Assembly (NCBI GenBank): GCA_944319795.1
Contig: CALUFA010000077.1
Span: forward strand, 1-33,184
Source: an uncultured Prevotella sp.
GTDB taxonomy: Bacteria; Bacteroidota; Bacteroidia; Bacteroidales; Bacteroidaceae
Direction: 5' to 3'
Length of the DNA: 33,184 bases
Shown: piece by piece, positions 9,466 to 19,937 of the stretch
Numbering within the stretch: position 1 is the first letter of the stretch
Layout of the letters: each line of letters starts with the position of its first letter
Translations under genes and position numbers: made by a program
Notes under the pieces: generated by a model
The model's database searches: none
Told to the model about the DNA's origin: nothing
The model's input: the letters and a program-made list of their open reading frames with translations, nothing else

Positions 9466-12400
9466 CACAAAGACAAACATCAAAAAGTATTGCATTTATT
9501 ATTTTTTATTGGTTGTGATTTGCTTTAAAATTCGTATCTTTGCACAAAGACAAACATCAACACCACGGCAACCTTGCCACCCCTATTGGTTGTGATTTGC
9601 TTTAAAATTCGTATCTTTGCACAAAGACAAACATCGATAAATAAACGAATCTTAACAAAAGCTCTGTTGTGATTTGCTTTAAAATTCGTATCTTTGCACA
9701 AAGACAAACATCTGATGCCTATGTACCCACAAAATGAGTTGTGTTGTGATTTGCTTTAAAATTCGTATCTTTGCACAAAGACAAACATCGTCCGTCATAT
9801 TTTCAATTAATTCCTTTTTGTTGTGATTTGCTTTAAAATTCGTATCTTTGCACAAAGACAAACATCCCTTTTTGAAAACAGACCGATGTGAGTTTTGTTG
9901 TGATTTGCTTTAAAATTCGTATCTTTGCACAAAGACAAACATCTTTTTTGTTAATATCTTTCATATTTTCGCTGTTGTGATTTGCTTTAAAATTCGTATC
10001 TTTGCACAAAGACAAACATCCGGCAGTACCGGCAGAACCACCATTCATCAGTTGTGATTTGCTTTAAAATTCGTATCTTTGCACAAAGACAAACATCACG
10101 TTGACTAAATATGTACTCCACCAAGTGTTGTGATTTGCTTTAAAATTCGTATCTTTGCACAAAGACAAACATCAACATCTTTCCAGATAAGGCGTATATG
10201 CTCGTTGTGATTTGCTTTAAAATTCGTATCTTTGCACAAAGACAAACATCCTGCAGAGTTAGTTGTCAAAAATAAATAAAGTTGTGATTTGCTTTAAAAT
10301 TCGTATCTTTGCACAAAGACAAACATCGCACACCTCAAAAACACCTATGAAGATACGTTGTGATTTGCTTTAAAATTCGTATCTTTGCACAAAGACAAAC
10401 ATCAATTGCAAACTGTTGTAACTGATTCTGGTGTTGTGATTTGCTTTAAAATTCGTATCTTTGCACAAAGACAAACATCTGTAAATTTAGGATGTTTAGC
10501 TCTATATTTGTTGTGATTTGCTTTAAAATTCGTATCTTTGCACAAAGACAAACATCCATTCGTTTGAAGGTCTACGTAAGGGGTCTGTTGTGATTTGCTT
10601 TAAAATTCGTATCTTTGCACAAAGACAAACATCGCAGAACCAAAATCTTTAAACCAACCCATAGTTGTGATTTGCTTTAAAATTCGTATCTTTGCACAAA
10701 GACAAACATCAGCAGAAACATAATGAACTGAAGCTACATGGTTGTGATTTGCTTTAAAATTCGTATCTTTGCACAAAGACAAACATCCCATGTGGGCCAA
10801 GCGTTGCTGATTGAAAAGTTGTGATTTGCTTTAAAATTCGTATCTTTGCACAAAGACAAACATCAATTATAAAAAGATATAATGTAAGAGTAAGTTGTGA
10901 TTTGCTTTAAAATTCGTATCTTTGCACAAAGACAAACATCAATCTTTGGGATAATTACAATAGCGCAGATGTTGTGATTTGCTTTAAAATTCGTATCTTT
11001 GCACAAAGACAAACATCCTATATCAGAATAGTTCGCATTAAGATACTGTTGTGATTTGCTTTAAAATTCGTATCTTTGCACAAAGACAAACATCAGAGTA
11101 AAAATATAGAATAACAGTAACAAAGTTGTGATTTGCTTTAAAATTCGTATCTTTGCACAAAGACAAACATCTTGTGCAAAAAAACAGTATACAAGTGAAC
11201 AGTTGTGATTTGCTTTAAAATTCGTATCTTTGCACAAAGACAAACATCAATTGAGGTGATTTTTTTCGATTCACTTAAGTTGTGATTTGCTTTAAAATTC
11301 GTATCTTTGCACAAAGACAAACATCGAATTTCAATTAACTTTGAAAGTAGTCACCGTTGTGATTTGCTTTAAAATTCGTATCTTTGCACAAAGACAAACA
11401 TCCATATTAATAAATATATGAGCAATATAGATGTTGTGATTTGCTTTAAAATTCGTATCTTTGCACAAAGACAAACATCTTTAATGCATGATTATTATAT
11501 AAATTATAGTTGTGATTTGCTTTAAAATTCGTATCTTTGCACAAAGACAAACATCGTGTATTTAAAAAGGAATTGATTGAGGGAGTTGTGATTTGCTTTA
11601 AAATTCGTATCTTTGCACAAAGACAAACATCAAAGCAAAAGCACAATTTAACGAATTGTAGTTGTGATTTGCTTTAAAATTCGTATCTTTGCACAAAGAC
11701 AAACATCGCGTTAATAGGGTGTAATCAGTATCTCAAGTTGTGATTTGCTTTAAAATTCGTATCTTTGCACAAAGACAAACATCAAAATTTATTAGTATTT
11801 AACAAAATCAAGTGTTGTGATTTGCTTTAAAATTCGTATCTTTGCACAAAGACAAACATCAAAGTGTTTGTTCTGAAAACATGAAAGAAGGTTGTGATTT
11901 GCTTTAAAATTCGTATCTTTGCACAAAGACAAACATCGATAACTCTTGAGTACTTGGGAAAAATGGCGTTGTGATTTGCTTTAAAATTCGTATCTTTGCA
12001 CAAAGACAAACATCAAAATCAGAAAAATGATACTTGCTTTTGCGGTTGTGATTTGCTTTAAAATTCGTATCTTTGCACAAAGACAAACATCAAATCAGAA
12101 AAATGATGTTATCTTTTGCGGTTGTGATTTGCTTTAAAATTCGTATCTTTGCACAAAGACAAACATCGTTAAATAAACCTTGCATATTATATAATGGTTG
12201 TGATTTGCTTTAAAATTCGTATCTTTGCACAAAGACAAACATCAGCTGTAAAGGCATTCTTAAATGACAAGTCGTTGTGATTTGCTTTAAAATTCGTATC
12301 TTTGCACAAAGACAAACATCTGCAAAAAGCTCTTGAGATTGCGAAAAGATGTTGTGATTTGCTTTAAAATTCGTATCTTTGCACAAAGACAAACATCTCA

Positions 12401-13777
12401 GTCAAGCCCTCAATTAATTCTTTTTTGGTTGTGATTTGCTTTAAAATTCGTATCTTTGCACAAAGACAAACATCTAAATAAATAATAAATTATTGACGTG
12501 AAAGTTGTGATTTGCTTTAAAATTCGTATCTTTGCACAAAGACAAACATCCACTTGAATTTTTAGGTAAAACGGCGGAAAGTTGTGATTTGCTTTAAAAT
12601 TCGTATCTTTGCACAAAGACAAACATCAATCACGTAAAAAATACAAAGCATCTTGATGTTGTGATTTGCTTTAAAATTCGTATCTTTGCACAAAGACAAA
12701 CATCTTGAGATTGGTCGCAGTATGAGCCTTTGAAGTTGTGATTTGCTTTAAAATTCGTATCTTTGCACAAAGACAAACATCCATGGACGAGAGTTATTAC
12801 ACAAAGAAGTAGTTGTGATTTGCTTTAAAATTCGTATCTTTGCACAAAGACAAACATCAGAACGTAGCCGTAAGTGACCGCCAAGGCAGTTGTGATTTGC
12901 TTTAAAATTCGTATCTTTGCACAAAGACAAACATCATTGTTAAGAAAATAAATAGATGTAGGAGAGTTGTGATTTGCTTTAAAATTCGTATCTTTGCACA
13001 AAGACAAACATCAAAATTGAAAAAAAAGGTAAAATAATTAATGTTGTGATTTGCTTTAAAATTCGTATCTTTGCACAAAGACAAACATCCATCAAATTCA
13101 ACAGAGCCACGACCAACAGTTGTGATTTGCTTTAAAATTCGTATCTTTGCACAAAGACAAACATCTTATAAAAAAATTATAGCAATTTTAATAAGTTGTG
13201 ATTTGCTTTAAAATTCGTATCTTTGCACAAAGACAAACATCCTCTTGATGGAAGGAAAGACCATCGTTAATGTTGTGATTTGCTTTAAAATTCGTATCTT
13301 TGCACAAAGACAAACATCTTCCAATATTTAATTATCTGATGCAAGCGGTTGTGATTTGCTTTAAAATTCGTATCTTTGCACAAAGACAAACATCCGCCTC
13401 GGCTTGGCGAAGTGCGAGAATGGAGTTGTGATTTGCTTTAAAATTCGTATCTTTGCACAAAGACAAACATCTGTTATCATATATACATATACAACATAAG
13501 GTTGTGATTTGCTTTAAAATTCGTATCTTTGCACAAAGACAAACATCTCATAACAAAACGAATATATTTGTATATGGTTGTGATTTGCTTTAAAATTCGT
13601 ATCTTTGCACAAAGACAAACATCGCCGTGAGTCTCCTTTTTTTATCACATGCAGTTGTGATTTGCTTTAAAATTCGTATCTTTGCACAAAGACAAACATC
13701 TTAAAGATTGAAGTTTAACTTATAAATGCTGTTGTGATTTGCTTTAAAATTCGTATCTTTGCACAAAGACAAACATC

Positions 13778-13848
13778 ACGATGTCGGCAATAAGCTGATA
13801 ATCAGTGAGATAAGCAACAAAATAGAAAAAGGGAAAGATGGTTGTCCG
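13778..13848. other. array flank, candidate leader (spacer-acquisition end)
   Basis: This is unique AT-rich sequence directly next to the last perfect repeat and on the cas side. Because the degenerate repeat is at the opposite end, this flank is the expected site of new spacer integration. No promoter matching the Bacteroidetes consensus is seen here pointing into the array. Confidence 0.4.
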
Positions 13849-13885
13849 AACAAATAATCCGACCTTATGGGTCGGATTATTTGTT
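13849..13885. terminator. bidirectional hairpin between convergent array and cas operon
   Basis: AACAAATAATCCGACC (13849-13864) is perfectly complementary to 13870-13885: a 16-bp stem with a five-base loop. On the + strand it is followed by TTCTAATAAC and the stem's own 3' arm is T-rich, so it can stop array transcripts. It can equally end the cas9-cas1-cas2 message arriving from the right. Confidence 0.8.
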
Positions 13886-13889
13886 TCTA

Positions 13890-13990
13890 ATAACAGGGCC
13901 GTAAGATGCCCATACGGCTGAACGGGAAGGCTGGAATGCCGTTTAGATAGAGGAAACGGGACGGCGGATAAGTTAAACAAACATAAATAT
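13890..13990. other. gene-free segment with small stem-loops, possible structured RNA
   Basis: GC-rich sequence between the terminator and cas2 contains GCCGTA (13898-13903) pairing with TACGGC (13913-13918), and CCGTTT (13939-13944) pairing with AAACGG (13954-13959). It lacks the anti-repeat expected of a tracrRNA. It may be the cas mRNA 3' UTR or an unrecognised RNA. Confidence 0.3.
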
Positions 13991-14011
13991 CAGGCACGAA
14001 TGTTAGTTATG

Positions 14012-14499
<488 letters not shown>

Positions 14500-14512
<13 letters not shown>

Positions 14513-15450
14513 TCAGGATAGGCTATGCGGCGCGCCTCGCCCGTGAAGCACTTGTAGAGCGAGGCCGTTGTCTGCGTGGCGGCCACCATTAGCGGGCTGC
14601 GCTTGCCGCCTATCTTTACGTCGATTACAGGTATGCCGAGCAGGCGCATCTTAAGTTCCTTGGTTAGGTCGGCGGGCACGTTGCCGCGCATTTCTACGGC
14701 GATGCCGTGTACGAGCCGGTCTACGTAAGGGCGGTAAGGCTCCATCACGTCGTCGGCCAAGCAGTAGGCGTTGTATCGGTTGTGGTGGTGTATGCCGAGC
14801 GTGGGCAGCAGCCCGCTCGACACGAGCGAGCGGGCCACTACGGCGCGCAGTATGGCGTAGCCGTAGTTGAGCAGGTTGTTTGGCGGCGCGCCTTCGCGGT
14901 CGCGCGTGAACGGGCCGGGCACGGGCACGCCGGCGAACAGGCTTTTCCAATAGTACGCCGCGGCGCGGGCCTCGAGGTTGTCGGCGTCGCCGCTGCGCAC
15001 GTCGGCCGACCAGCGGCGCATGCATCCCGTCTCTGCCCCGGCGCACTCGGCCAGCACCTCTGCCTGGTTGTCGATCTTCGCCTTCACCGTCTGCTGCCAA
15101 AGCTGCTTCTTCAGCGGTATCGAGGCGCTTATCTGGTCGCGGAAGCGTTCGCTCTGCACGGTGTTGCCGCACAGGGGCAGCATCAGGCCCACGGGCATGC
15201 CCCGGCCGTCGCACGTAACGACGGCGCAGTTGTTTTCCAACAACGCCTCGAGCAGTCCGTGCGTAACGGTTATCCGCCTGTTGTCGAGCACAGCCACGCC
15301 GATGTCCTCCACCGGTATCGTCCTTACGGCCTCTCGCTTCAGCGCCTCGGGCACTCCGGCCTTCTCCGCCTCGGGCAGCCGGATAACCATCTGCCTGTCT
15401 TTCAGCGAGAGATAGGCCGGAGAGGTGAAGCATAGTGTGCGCTTAATCAT
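14500..15450 (-). CDS. cas1: CRISPR-associated endonuclease Cas1 (type II)
   Basis: The 316-residue protein is of usual type II Cas1 length. The N-terminal beta domain (VEDIGVAVLDNRRITVTHGLLEALLENNCAVVTCD) precedes the helical catalytic domain. Metal-binding residues are Glu160 (DNLEARAA), His222 (LGIHHHNRYNAYCLADDVMEPYRP) and Glu237, 15 residues after the His as in Streptococcus Cas1. It is the integrase subunit for spacer acquisition. It begins 18 nt after the cas9 stop, so it is in the same operon. The C-terminus (PDLRL) runs into the octamer repeat that fills the cas1-cas2 gap, so the last residues may be repeat-derived. Confidence 0.97.
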
Positions 15451-15468
15451 GGCTACTTCGTTTTTTTA

Positions 15469-18400
15469 TTAGTATTCGCCTACGGCAACTATTTGGCCGA
15501 GGTGGTTGACACGGACTTTGACTATACCTTTTATGCCTGAAAGCCCACAACGTTTCCATGTAATACCGACTAATTCTTTCTTATCCTCAACCGTAGTTTC
15601 CAAATGGTGTCTAAAGAAATAATCTTTTATTGTAAACTTCTGCACCCTGAACAGGTTCTTGCTTATATCGGCGTAGTTCTTAGGATCGAGCAAGTCGGTT
15701 TCCTTCGGGTCGAAGCCAGTCTGTTCGTTAGGGAAAACGAAATATTCGTTCTGTTTCATCGTGAAGAGGAACTGCCAGCCTTCGTCCTTTTTGTAATCGC
15801 GGTCGATTACGGGCAGATGCTGTATGGCGCGGGCCGTGGCTTCGTAGAACGACACGACGTGTTCCTGCAGGTTGCCGTCGGCGTCGCGGAATATGGCCAC
15901 ATGGTGGTTGTTGCTCGTGCTTACGAAGTCGACGGGCTGTCGGCGGCCGTCGGCGTCGAGCACGGGCCTGCCGCGGTCGTCGCGCTTGTCGTGCAGCGCA
16001 ACGGCGTTGCTTACGCCTGTGATGGTGACGCGCTTTATCCTTATGCCTTTTTCCTTGTTGAGCCAGATCGGGTTTTCGTCGAGGTTGGAGAACGCTTTTT
16101 GGGCGTCGCCGCCGAACTGTCCGAGGCGTTCCTTAAGTATGTCTCTCACCCGTTTGTCTATCACTTTGTCAACTTTCAAGTCTTTCGACACTTCCTTACG
16201 TTGCGTGAATATGTTTTGAAGCGTTACGGTTTTCACTTTCGACGGAACTTTGCGTGTGTGCGACTTGTCGGTGAACAGTGGGTTCTTGTCGAGGCTGTTC
16301 TTTCCGGTAAACGCCTTTTTGGCGTCGCCGCGGCACATCCTCAGCCTTTCGAGCAGGGCCTCGCGGTAGCACTTGTCGGCCACGGTCATTACCTTTTCCT
16401 CGTTGAACGAGGCGTTTACTTTTTCCTCTTTCGTGTCGTAACGCCTTATGCTGCCGTATATTGTCTCGTTGTGCAGCTGTCCGCGCGGCGTAAGCTGCAC
16501 TTTCTTCTTCACTCCGTTCTTCACCTTGATAATGTTCACGTTGCGCGTAACTACCTTGTTTTTTGCCTTTATCGAAACGAGCACGCTTTCGAGGTGGCGC
16601 TTCGCCTCGGCGCGGAACTCGTCGAGCGGCATCGGCGGACGGAACCTCAGCTTGCCGTCCTTGTCGCAGTAAAGTTCCTTACGCTCTATGCCGTATATGC
16701 TGCCGCCCTTGTCGCTGCGCGCGTTAAGGTTGTTAAGGTATTGTATGAAGCTCGGCTTGGTGAAGGCTATGGTCAGCGCGTCCATTGCGTGGTGGCGGTG
16801 GTCGTTGCGCTTAGTCCAGTCCTTTATGCGGCGTATGCGCCGCCCGTCCTTGTCCTGCACTATTTCGGTCAGCCCGAGCCGGTCGTACTTGTCCCAGTTA
16901 AGCTCCTTCATCATGTCTACGAGCTGCCAGTCCTCGCGCAGGCGGTCGGTAACCGACCCCGTGGTCGAAGTAACCCTCCTGGCCGCTTCCTCCAATATCT
17001 CGTGCGCCTTGCGGGCTATGTATTGCGTGTCGTTGAGGTCGCGGTTTATGAATCCGTCGGGTATGTCTTCCTCGGCCGTCAGCAGCCTGTTGCGCTTCGT
17101 CTTACTTATCGCGCCCTTGGCGAACATCGCCTCTACGCGTTTCTCGTAAGCGTCGAGTCCGGCCTTTTCGTATTTCCTGAGCACGTAGTCGCGCGCCGTC
17201 ATGTTGCTTTTCTCTATGTTCACGCTCCTTGCCTCGAGCGTCTTGTTGGAGAAAGAGTCGTCGAAGAGCTTCGCCTGCGGAATGATGTGCTCCACGTCGA
17301 ACTCCTTGCTGAACAGTTTTTCGCGCGGTATGTACGTATCCGAGTAAAGCGTATGGAATCCGTTTTCCTTCAGTTCGAGGTAAAGGCGGTATTTTATTAT
17401 GTCGTTGCGGCTGGGGTTCTGCATGCCGAACTCTTCCTTAAGTTCCTTGCGGTAAGCGTCGTTCTCGGCCGTGGCCTTGTTTATCGCCTTCACCATCTCG
17501 TCGCGCTCGGCGGCGCTCTTCTTCAGCTCGCGCGCCATCTCGACGCGTATCTCGTCGGGGCGGCCGTATTCGGCGATTGCCGAGTTGACGACGTTTATCA
17601 TCTGGTTCAATATCTTCTCGACGACGGGGTTGCGCAGCGAGCCCCTCGGCAGTTCTTCCAGCTTGTCCTTCAGTTGCTTGCTTTCTATCTCGTCTTTGGT
17701 AAGCGAGCGCGCCGAATGGCGGTAGCCGGCGTACTGGCACGCCGTGCTGTATTCCAGCCCGTCTTTCATGTAAGGCAGTATCCTGCGCATGGCTTTCGCG
17801 CTAAGGCTGCCGTAGTCAGGCTCTAACGCCAGGGCGGCTATCACGGCGGCATACTCCCTGTCGAAACCGTAAAGGGCCGTTATCTTGCCTATCAGCTTTT
17901 CGTCGCCCGTGTTCGACTTGTCGCCCTCGTAAGAATACAGCAAGTGCCACAACCTGTAAGCCGGCTGCGCGGCGAAAGCCTTGCCCTCGAGCGACGAGTC
18001 GAAGCGCAGAATGTCCGTATTGAAACCGAGCGCGCCGAATATCGGCTCAATTACGCCCGTCACTTCGCCGGCCGTCATCTTCGCGAAGTCGTAACTGCCG
18101 TGGCCGCTCATCTCGACTATCGCCTGGCACGCCTTCAAGAGCGCCGCCCGGGTTGTGTCGCCCTTTATCTCCTTATAGTTAAGGTCGAGCTCGGATGGGT
18201 TGTCGAAGAGCAGCTTCAGTATTTCCTTCTTGGTCATCTTCTCCTTGAAGGCCAGTTCCCTTACGAGCGTCTCCTTTTCCTCTTGCGTAAGGAAGCGCTT
18301 GCCGCGCTTGCGCGTCGTAACGTTGCCGAACAAGTCGGCCGGCCCGTCCTGCGCCACCTCGCCCTTAACCTGCACGTTGTTCACCGTCTGCCAAAGGCGG

Positions 18401-19674
18401 AACTCCTGGTATAGCGGCGACGACTTCGGCGCTGCTTTCAGCCCTATGGTGCGCTTCTTCATACGGCCGTCAACCTCTACTTCAACCTCGCGGCTCTCGA
18501 ACTCGCAGAAGCCTACAAGACCCTTCTGCGACTTCAGCGGGCGCTGGTAGAATATAGTTATGTCGCGTATCTCGTGCTTCAGTTCAGGCGTAAGCTCCTT
18601 GTGCCACCCGGCCTGCGTCTCCCAGATGCGCTCGAACTCGTCAAGGTAGTCCTGGCGGTAGAACACTTGGTTCTTAAGGCTGCGGTTGGGGTCTTCGTCA
18701 AGCTCGGCCATCTGGTATTGGCCTACGGTCATGCCCTTGAAATACAGCTCCTTGCTGCGGTCGCTTATCGCCCCGAGGTATCCGCTCGAGTTCTTCATCT
18801 GCCCGTTTACTTTTTGCAACACTATGGCCAAACGCTCCAAGTCGAGCTTCGACCTCAGCGCCTCGTCGCGCCACTTATAGTTTTCAAGGCGCAGCGCGTC
18901 GCCTTTAGTGTCGCGCTTTATGCCCTTAATGTCAAACGGCGCTGCGCATACGGCCCAAGTCTGCTTCTCGTTCTTGCCGGCAAGCTCGTTCTTAAGCGCG
19001 TCGGTGAGCACGTCAGGATAAAACTGTTTCTGGAAATCCCATATCCTGTCGAACTCCGCCTGCAGGTCGGAACGGTAAAAGTCGGGCACGTACTTCTTGC
19101 CGTTCCTCAACAAGCCCAAGGCATACTGCCCCGGGGTAAGCCCCTCGTCGTACAGCCGCTTGGCCACCTCCATGCCGTCAATCAGCCGCCCGTCCTCGCC
19201 GTCCTGCCTGGCCTTGCGGCTGCTCTTATAGCCGCGCTTCTTGTTGATCATCAGCAGCACGCGGGCCAGTTCTTCGAGCGTCACCTCCTCAGTAGCAGCC
19301 TTCGCCCTAAGCCGGCGCGTCTCGAAAGTAGTACGGTTGCCGTGCTCGGCCAGCACCGTAGAGTCGGTTATCCACCCGTTGGCCTTCAGCAGGCCTACAA
19401 GACAGTCGCGGCGCATCTTGTAACGCTTAAGGTTGCGGCGCATGCCGCGCTTAAGAGTGCGTCCGGCACATGTGGATATACCTTTCCCGCTACAAAAGTC
19501 CTTCAAAGGGTCTTTACTTTCTTTTCCCGTTTTCGTACTTACGAAATCGTCGAGACTTATAATACGAGAGCCTATTTTTATTATCGACGACTTTTCGTTC
19601 TCATTCTCACTTTCATCCACCACGGCCCAGCCTATGCTGTTGGGGCCGAGGTCCAACCCGAATATCCTTTTCAT
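15469..19674 (-). CDS. cas9: CRISPR-associated endonuclease Cas9 (type II-C, long Bacteroidetes form)
   Basis: The 1401-residue protein appears intact. RuvC-I is FGLDLGPNSIGWAVVDE with Asp8. The arginine-rich bridge helix is GRTLKRGMRRNLKRYKMRRD (about 71-90). RuvC-II is IRVEMAREL with Glu712. The HNH domain has FDVEHIIPQAKLFDDS with His796, then NKTLEARSVNIEKSNMTARD. RuvC-III is HHAMDALTIAF with His962 and Asp965. Both nuclease centres are complete, so it should cut both strands of target DNA guided by crRNA:tracrRNA. The absence of cas4 or csn2 and the order cas9-cas1-cas2 fit subtype II-C. The PAM and tracrRNA cannot be read from this window. A 740-residue open frame on the opposite strand is only a GC-rich shadow. 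Confidence 0.98.
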   Translation of the reverse strand: MKRIFGLDLGPNSIGWAVVDESENENEKSSIIKIGSRIISLDDFVSTKTGKESKDPLKDFCSGKGISTCAGRTLKRGMRRNLKRYKMRRDCLVGLLKANGWITDSTVLAEHGNRTTFETRRLRAKAATEEVTLEELARVLLMINKKRGYKSSRKARQDGEDGRLIDGMEVAKRLYDEGLTPGQYALGLLRNGKKYVPDFYRSDLQAEFDRIWDFQKQFYPDVLTDALKNELAGKNEKQTWAVCAAPFDIKGIKRDTKGDALRLENYKWRDEALRSKLDLERLAIVLQKVNGQMKNSSGYLGAISDRSKELYFKGMTVGQYQMAELDEDPNRSLKNQVFYRQDYLDEFERIWETQAGWHKELTPELKHEIRDITIFYQRPLKSQKGLVGFCEFESREVEVEVDGRMKKRTIGLKAAPKSSPLYQEFRLWQTVNNVQVKGEVAQDGPADLFGNVTTRKRGKRFLTQEEKETLVRELAFKEKMTKKEILKLLFDNPSELDLNYKEIKGDTTRAALLKACQAIVEMSGHGSYDFAKMTAGEVTGVIEPIFGALGFNTDILRFDSSLEGKAFAAQPAYRLWHLLYSYEGDKSNTGDEKLIGKITALYGFDREYAAVIAALALEPDYGSLSAKAMRRILPYMKDGLEYSTACQYAGYRHSARSLTKDEIESKQLKDKLEELPRGSLRNPVVEKILNQMINVVNSAIAEYGRPDEIRVEMARELKKSAAERDEMVKAINKATAENDAYRKELKEEFGMQNPSRNDIIKYRLYLELKENGFHTLYSDTYIPREKLFSKEFDVEHIIPQAKLFDDSFSNKTLEARSVNIEKSNMTARDYVLRKYEKAGLDAYEKRVEAMFAKGAISKTKRNRLLTAEEDIPDGFINRDLNDTQYIARKAHEILEEAARRVTSTTGSVTDRLREDWQLVDMMKELNWDKYDRLGLTEIVQDKDGRRIRRIKDWTKRNDHRHHAMDALTIAFTKPSFIQYLNNLNARSDKGGSIYGIERKELYCDKDGKLRFRPPMPLDEFRAEAKRHLESVLVSIKAKNKVVTRNVNIIKVKNGVKKKVQLTPRGQLHNETIYGSIRRYDTKEEKVNASFNEEKVMTVADKCYREALLERLRMCRGDAKKAFTGKNSLDKNPLFTDKSHTRKVPSKVKTVTLQNIFTQRKEVSKDLKVDKVIDKRVRDILKERLGQFGGDAQKAFSNLDENPIWLNKEKGIRIKRVTITGVSNAVALHDKRDDRGRPVLDADGRRQPVDFVSTSNNHHVAIFRDADGNLQEHVVSFYEATARAIQHLPVIDRDYKKDEGWQFLFTMKQNEYFVFPNEQTGFDPKETDLLDPKNYADISKNLFRVQKFTIKDYFFRHHLETTVEDKKELVGITWKRCGLSGIKGIVKVRVNHLGQIVAVGEY

Positions 19675-19707
19675 GGCAAGAAATGTTTAATATAGTATTA
19701 CCGTTTA

Positions 19708-19759
19708 CAAAGATAGCGGTTTTTTGCGACAAAACGTTACGCCGAAACGCTTTTTTGCG
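19708..19759 (-). promoter_or_regulatory. cas9 promoter region with spaced T-tracts
   Basis: Read on the - strand, 19715-19708 is TATCTTTG, a perfect -7 element and identical to the one inside the CRISPR repeats. The start would lie about 25 nt before the cas9 ATG. A TTTG is present upstream but at only 14 nt spacing. Two copies of TTTTTTGCG (+ strand, 19720-19728 and 19751-19759) lie 31 bp apart, about three helical turns, just upstream. They could bend DNA or bind a regulator. Confidence 0.6.
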
Positions 19760-19880
19760 GCGCCGTGCACACGCGGCCGGAGCCGTTGCCCCGGCTTGCG
19801 CCGTAAAAAAGACTTAAGGTGATAAAAAGGCGGCGTTATAACGAAAAATATCACAAAAGTAAATATTTATAGGCAAAAAA

Positions 19881-19911
19881 TTTGTATATTATCATAAAAT
19901 GATTATATTTG
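19881..19911 (+). promoter_or_regulatory. consensus promoter of the trp leader
   Basis: TTTG (19881-19884), 19 nt, TATATTTG (19904-19911): an exact match to the Bacteroidetes primary sigma consensus. Transcription would start near 19918-19920, some 20 nt before the leader peptide ATG. It is divergent from the cas9 promoter. Confidence 0.85.
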
Positions 19912-19937
19912 CAATCGGAACGTAAAATTTAAGTGTT

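Larger units (their letters stand above)
9358..13777 (+). CRISPR. type II-C CRISPR array, 57 repeats of 47 bp plus one degenerate repeat
   Basis: The repeat starts GTTGTGATTTGCTTT and ends AAAGACAAACATC. Intact copies start at 9435 and the last ends at 13777; by eye all 57 are identical. I counted 56 spacers between intact repeats, 40 of 30 nt and 16 of 29 nt, plus one 30-nt spacer (9405-9434) after the degenerate repeat at 9358. The GTTGTG start is the tracrRNA-pairing end in type II systems, so crRNAs are read from the + strand, toward the convergent cas genes. The decayed repeat marks the left end as the old end, so new spacers are probably added at the cas-proximal right end. Spacers are AT-rich relative to the host, as expected for phage or plasmid sources. 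Confidence 0.99.

Noticed and set aside
9435-13980. Many 60-78 residue open frames on the - strand across the array
   Set aside because: They are translations of the CRISPR repeat, all sharing the same repeated peptide.
15604-17826. 740-residue open frame on the + strand opposite cas9
   Set aside because: GC-rich codon usage of cas9 leaves few antisense stops; the peptide has no recognisable domain and the sense gene is unambiguous.
19835-19856. Possible tracrRNA anti-repeat (ACGAA...TATCACAA) upstream of cas9
   Set aside because: Only 7 plus 5 bases pair with the repeat across an uneven gap, and the following sequence is AT-rich promoter DNA without tracrRNA-like stem-loops.
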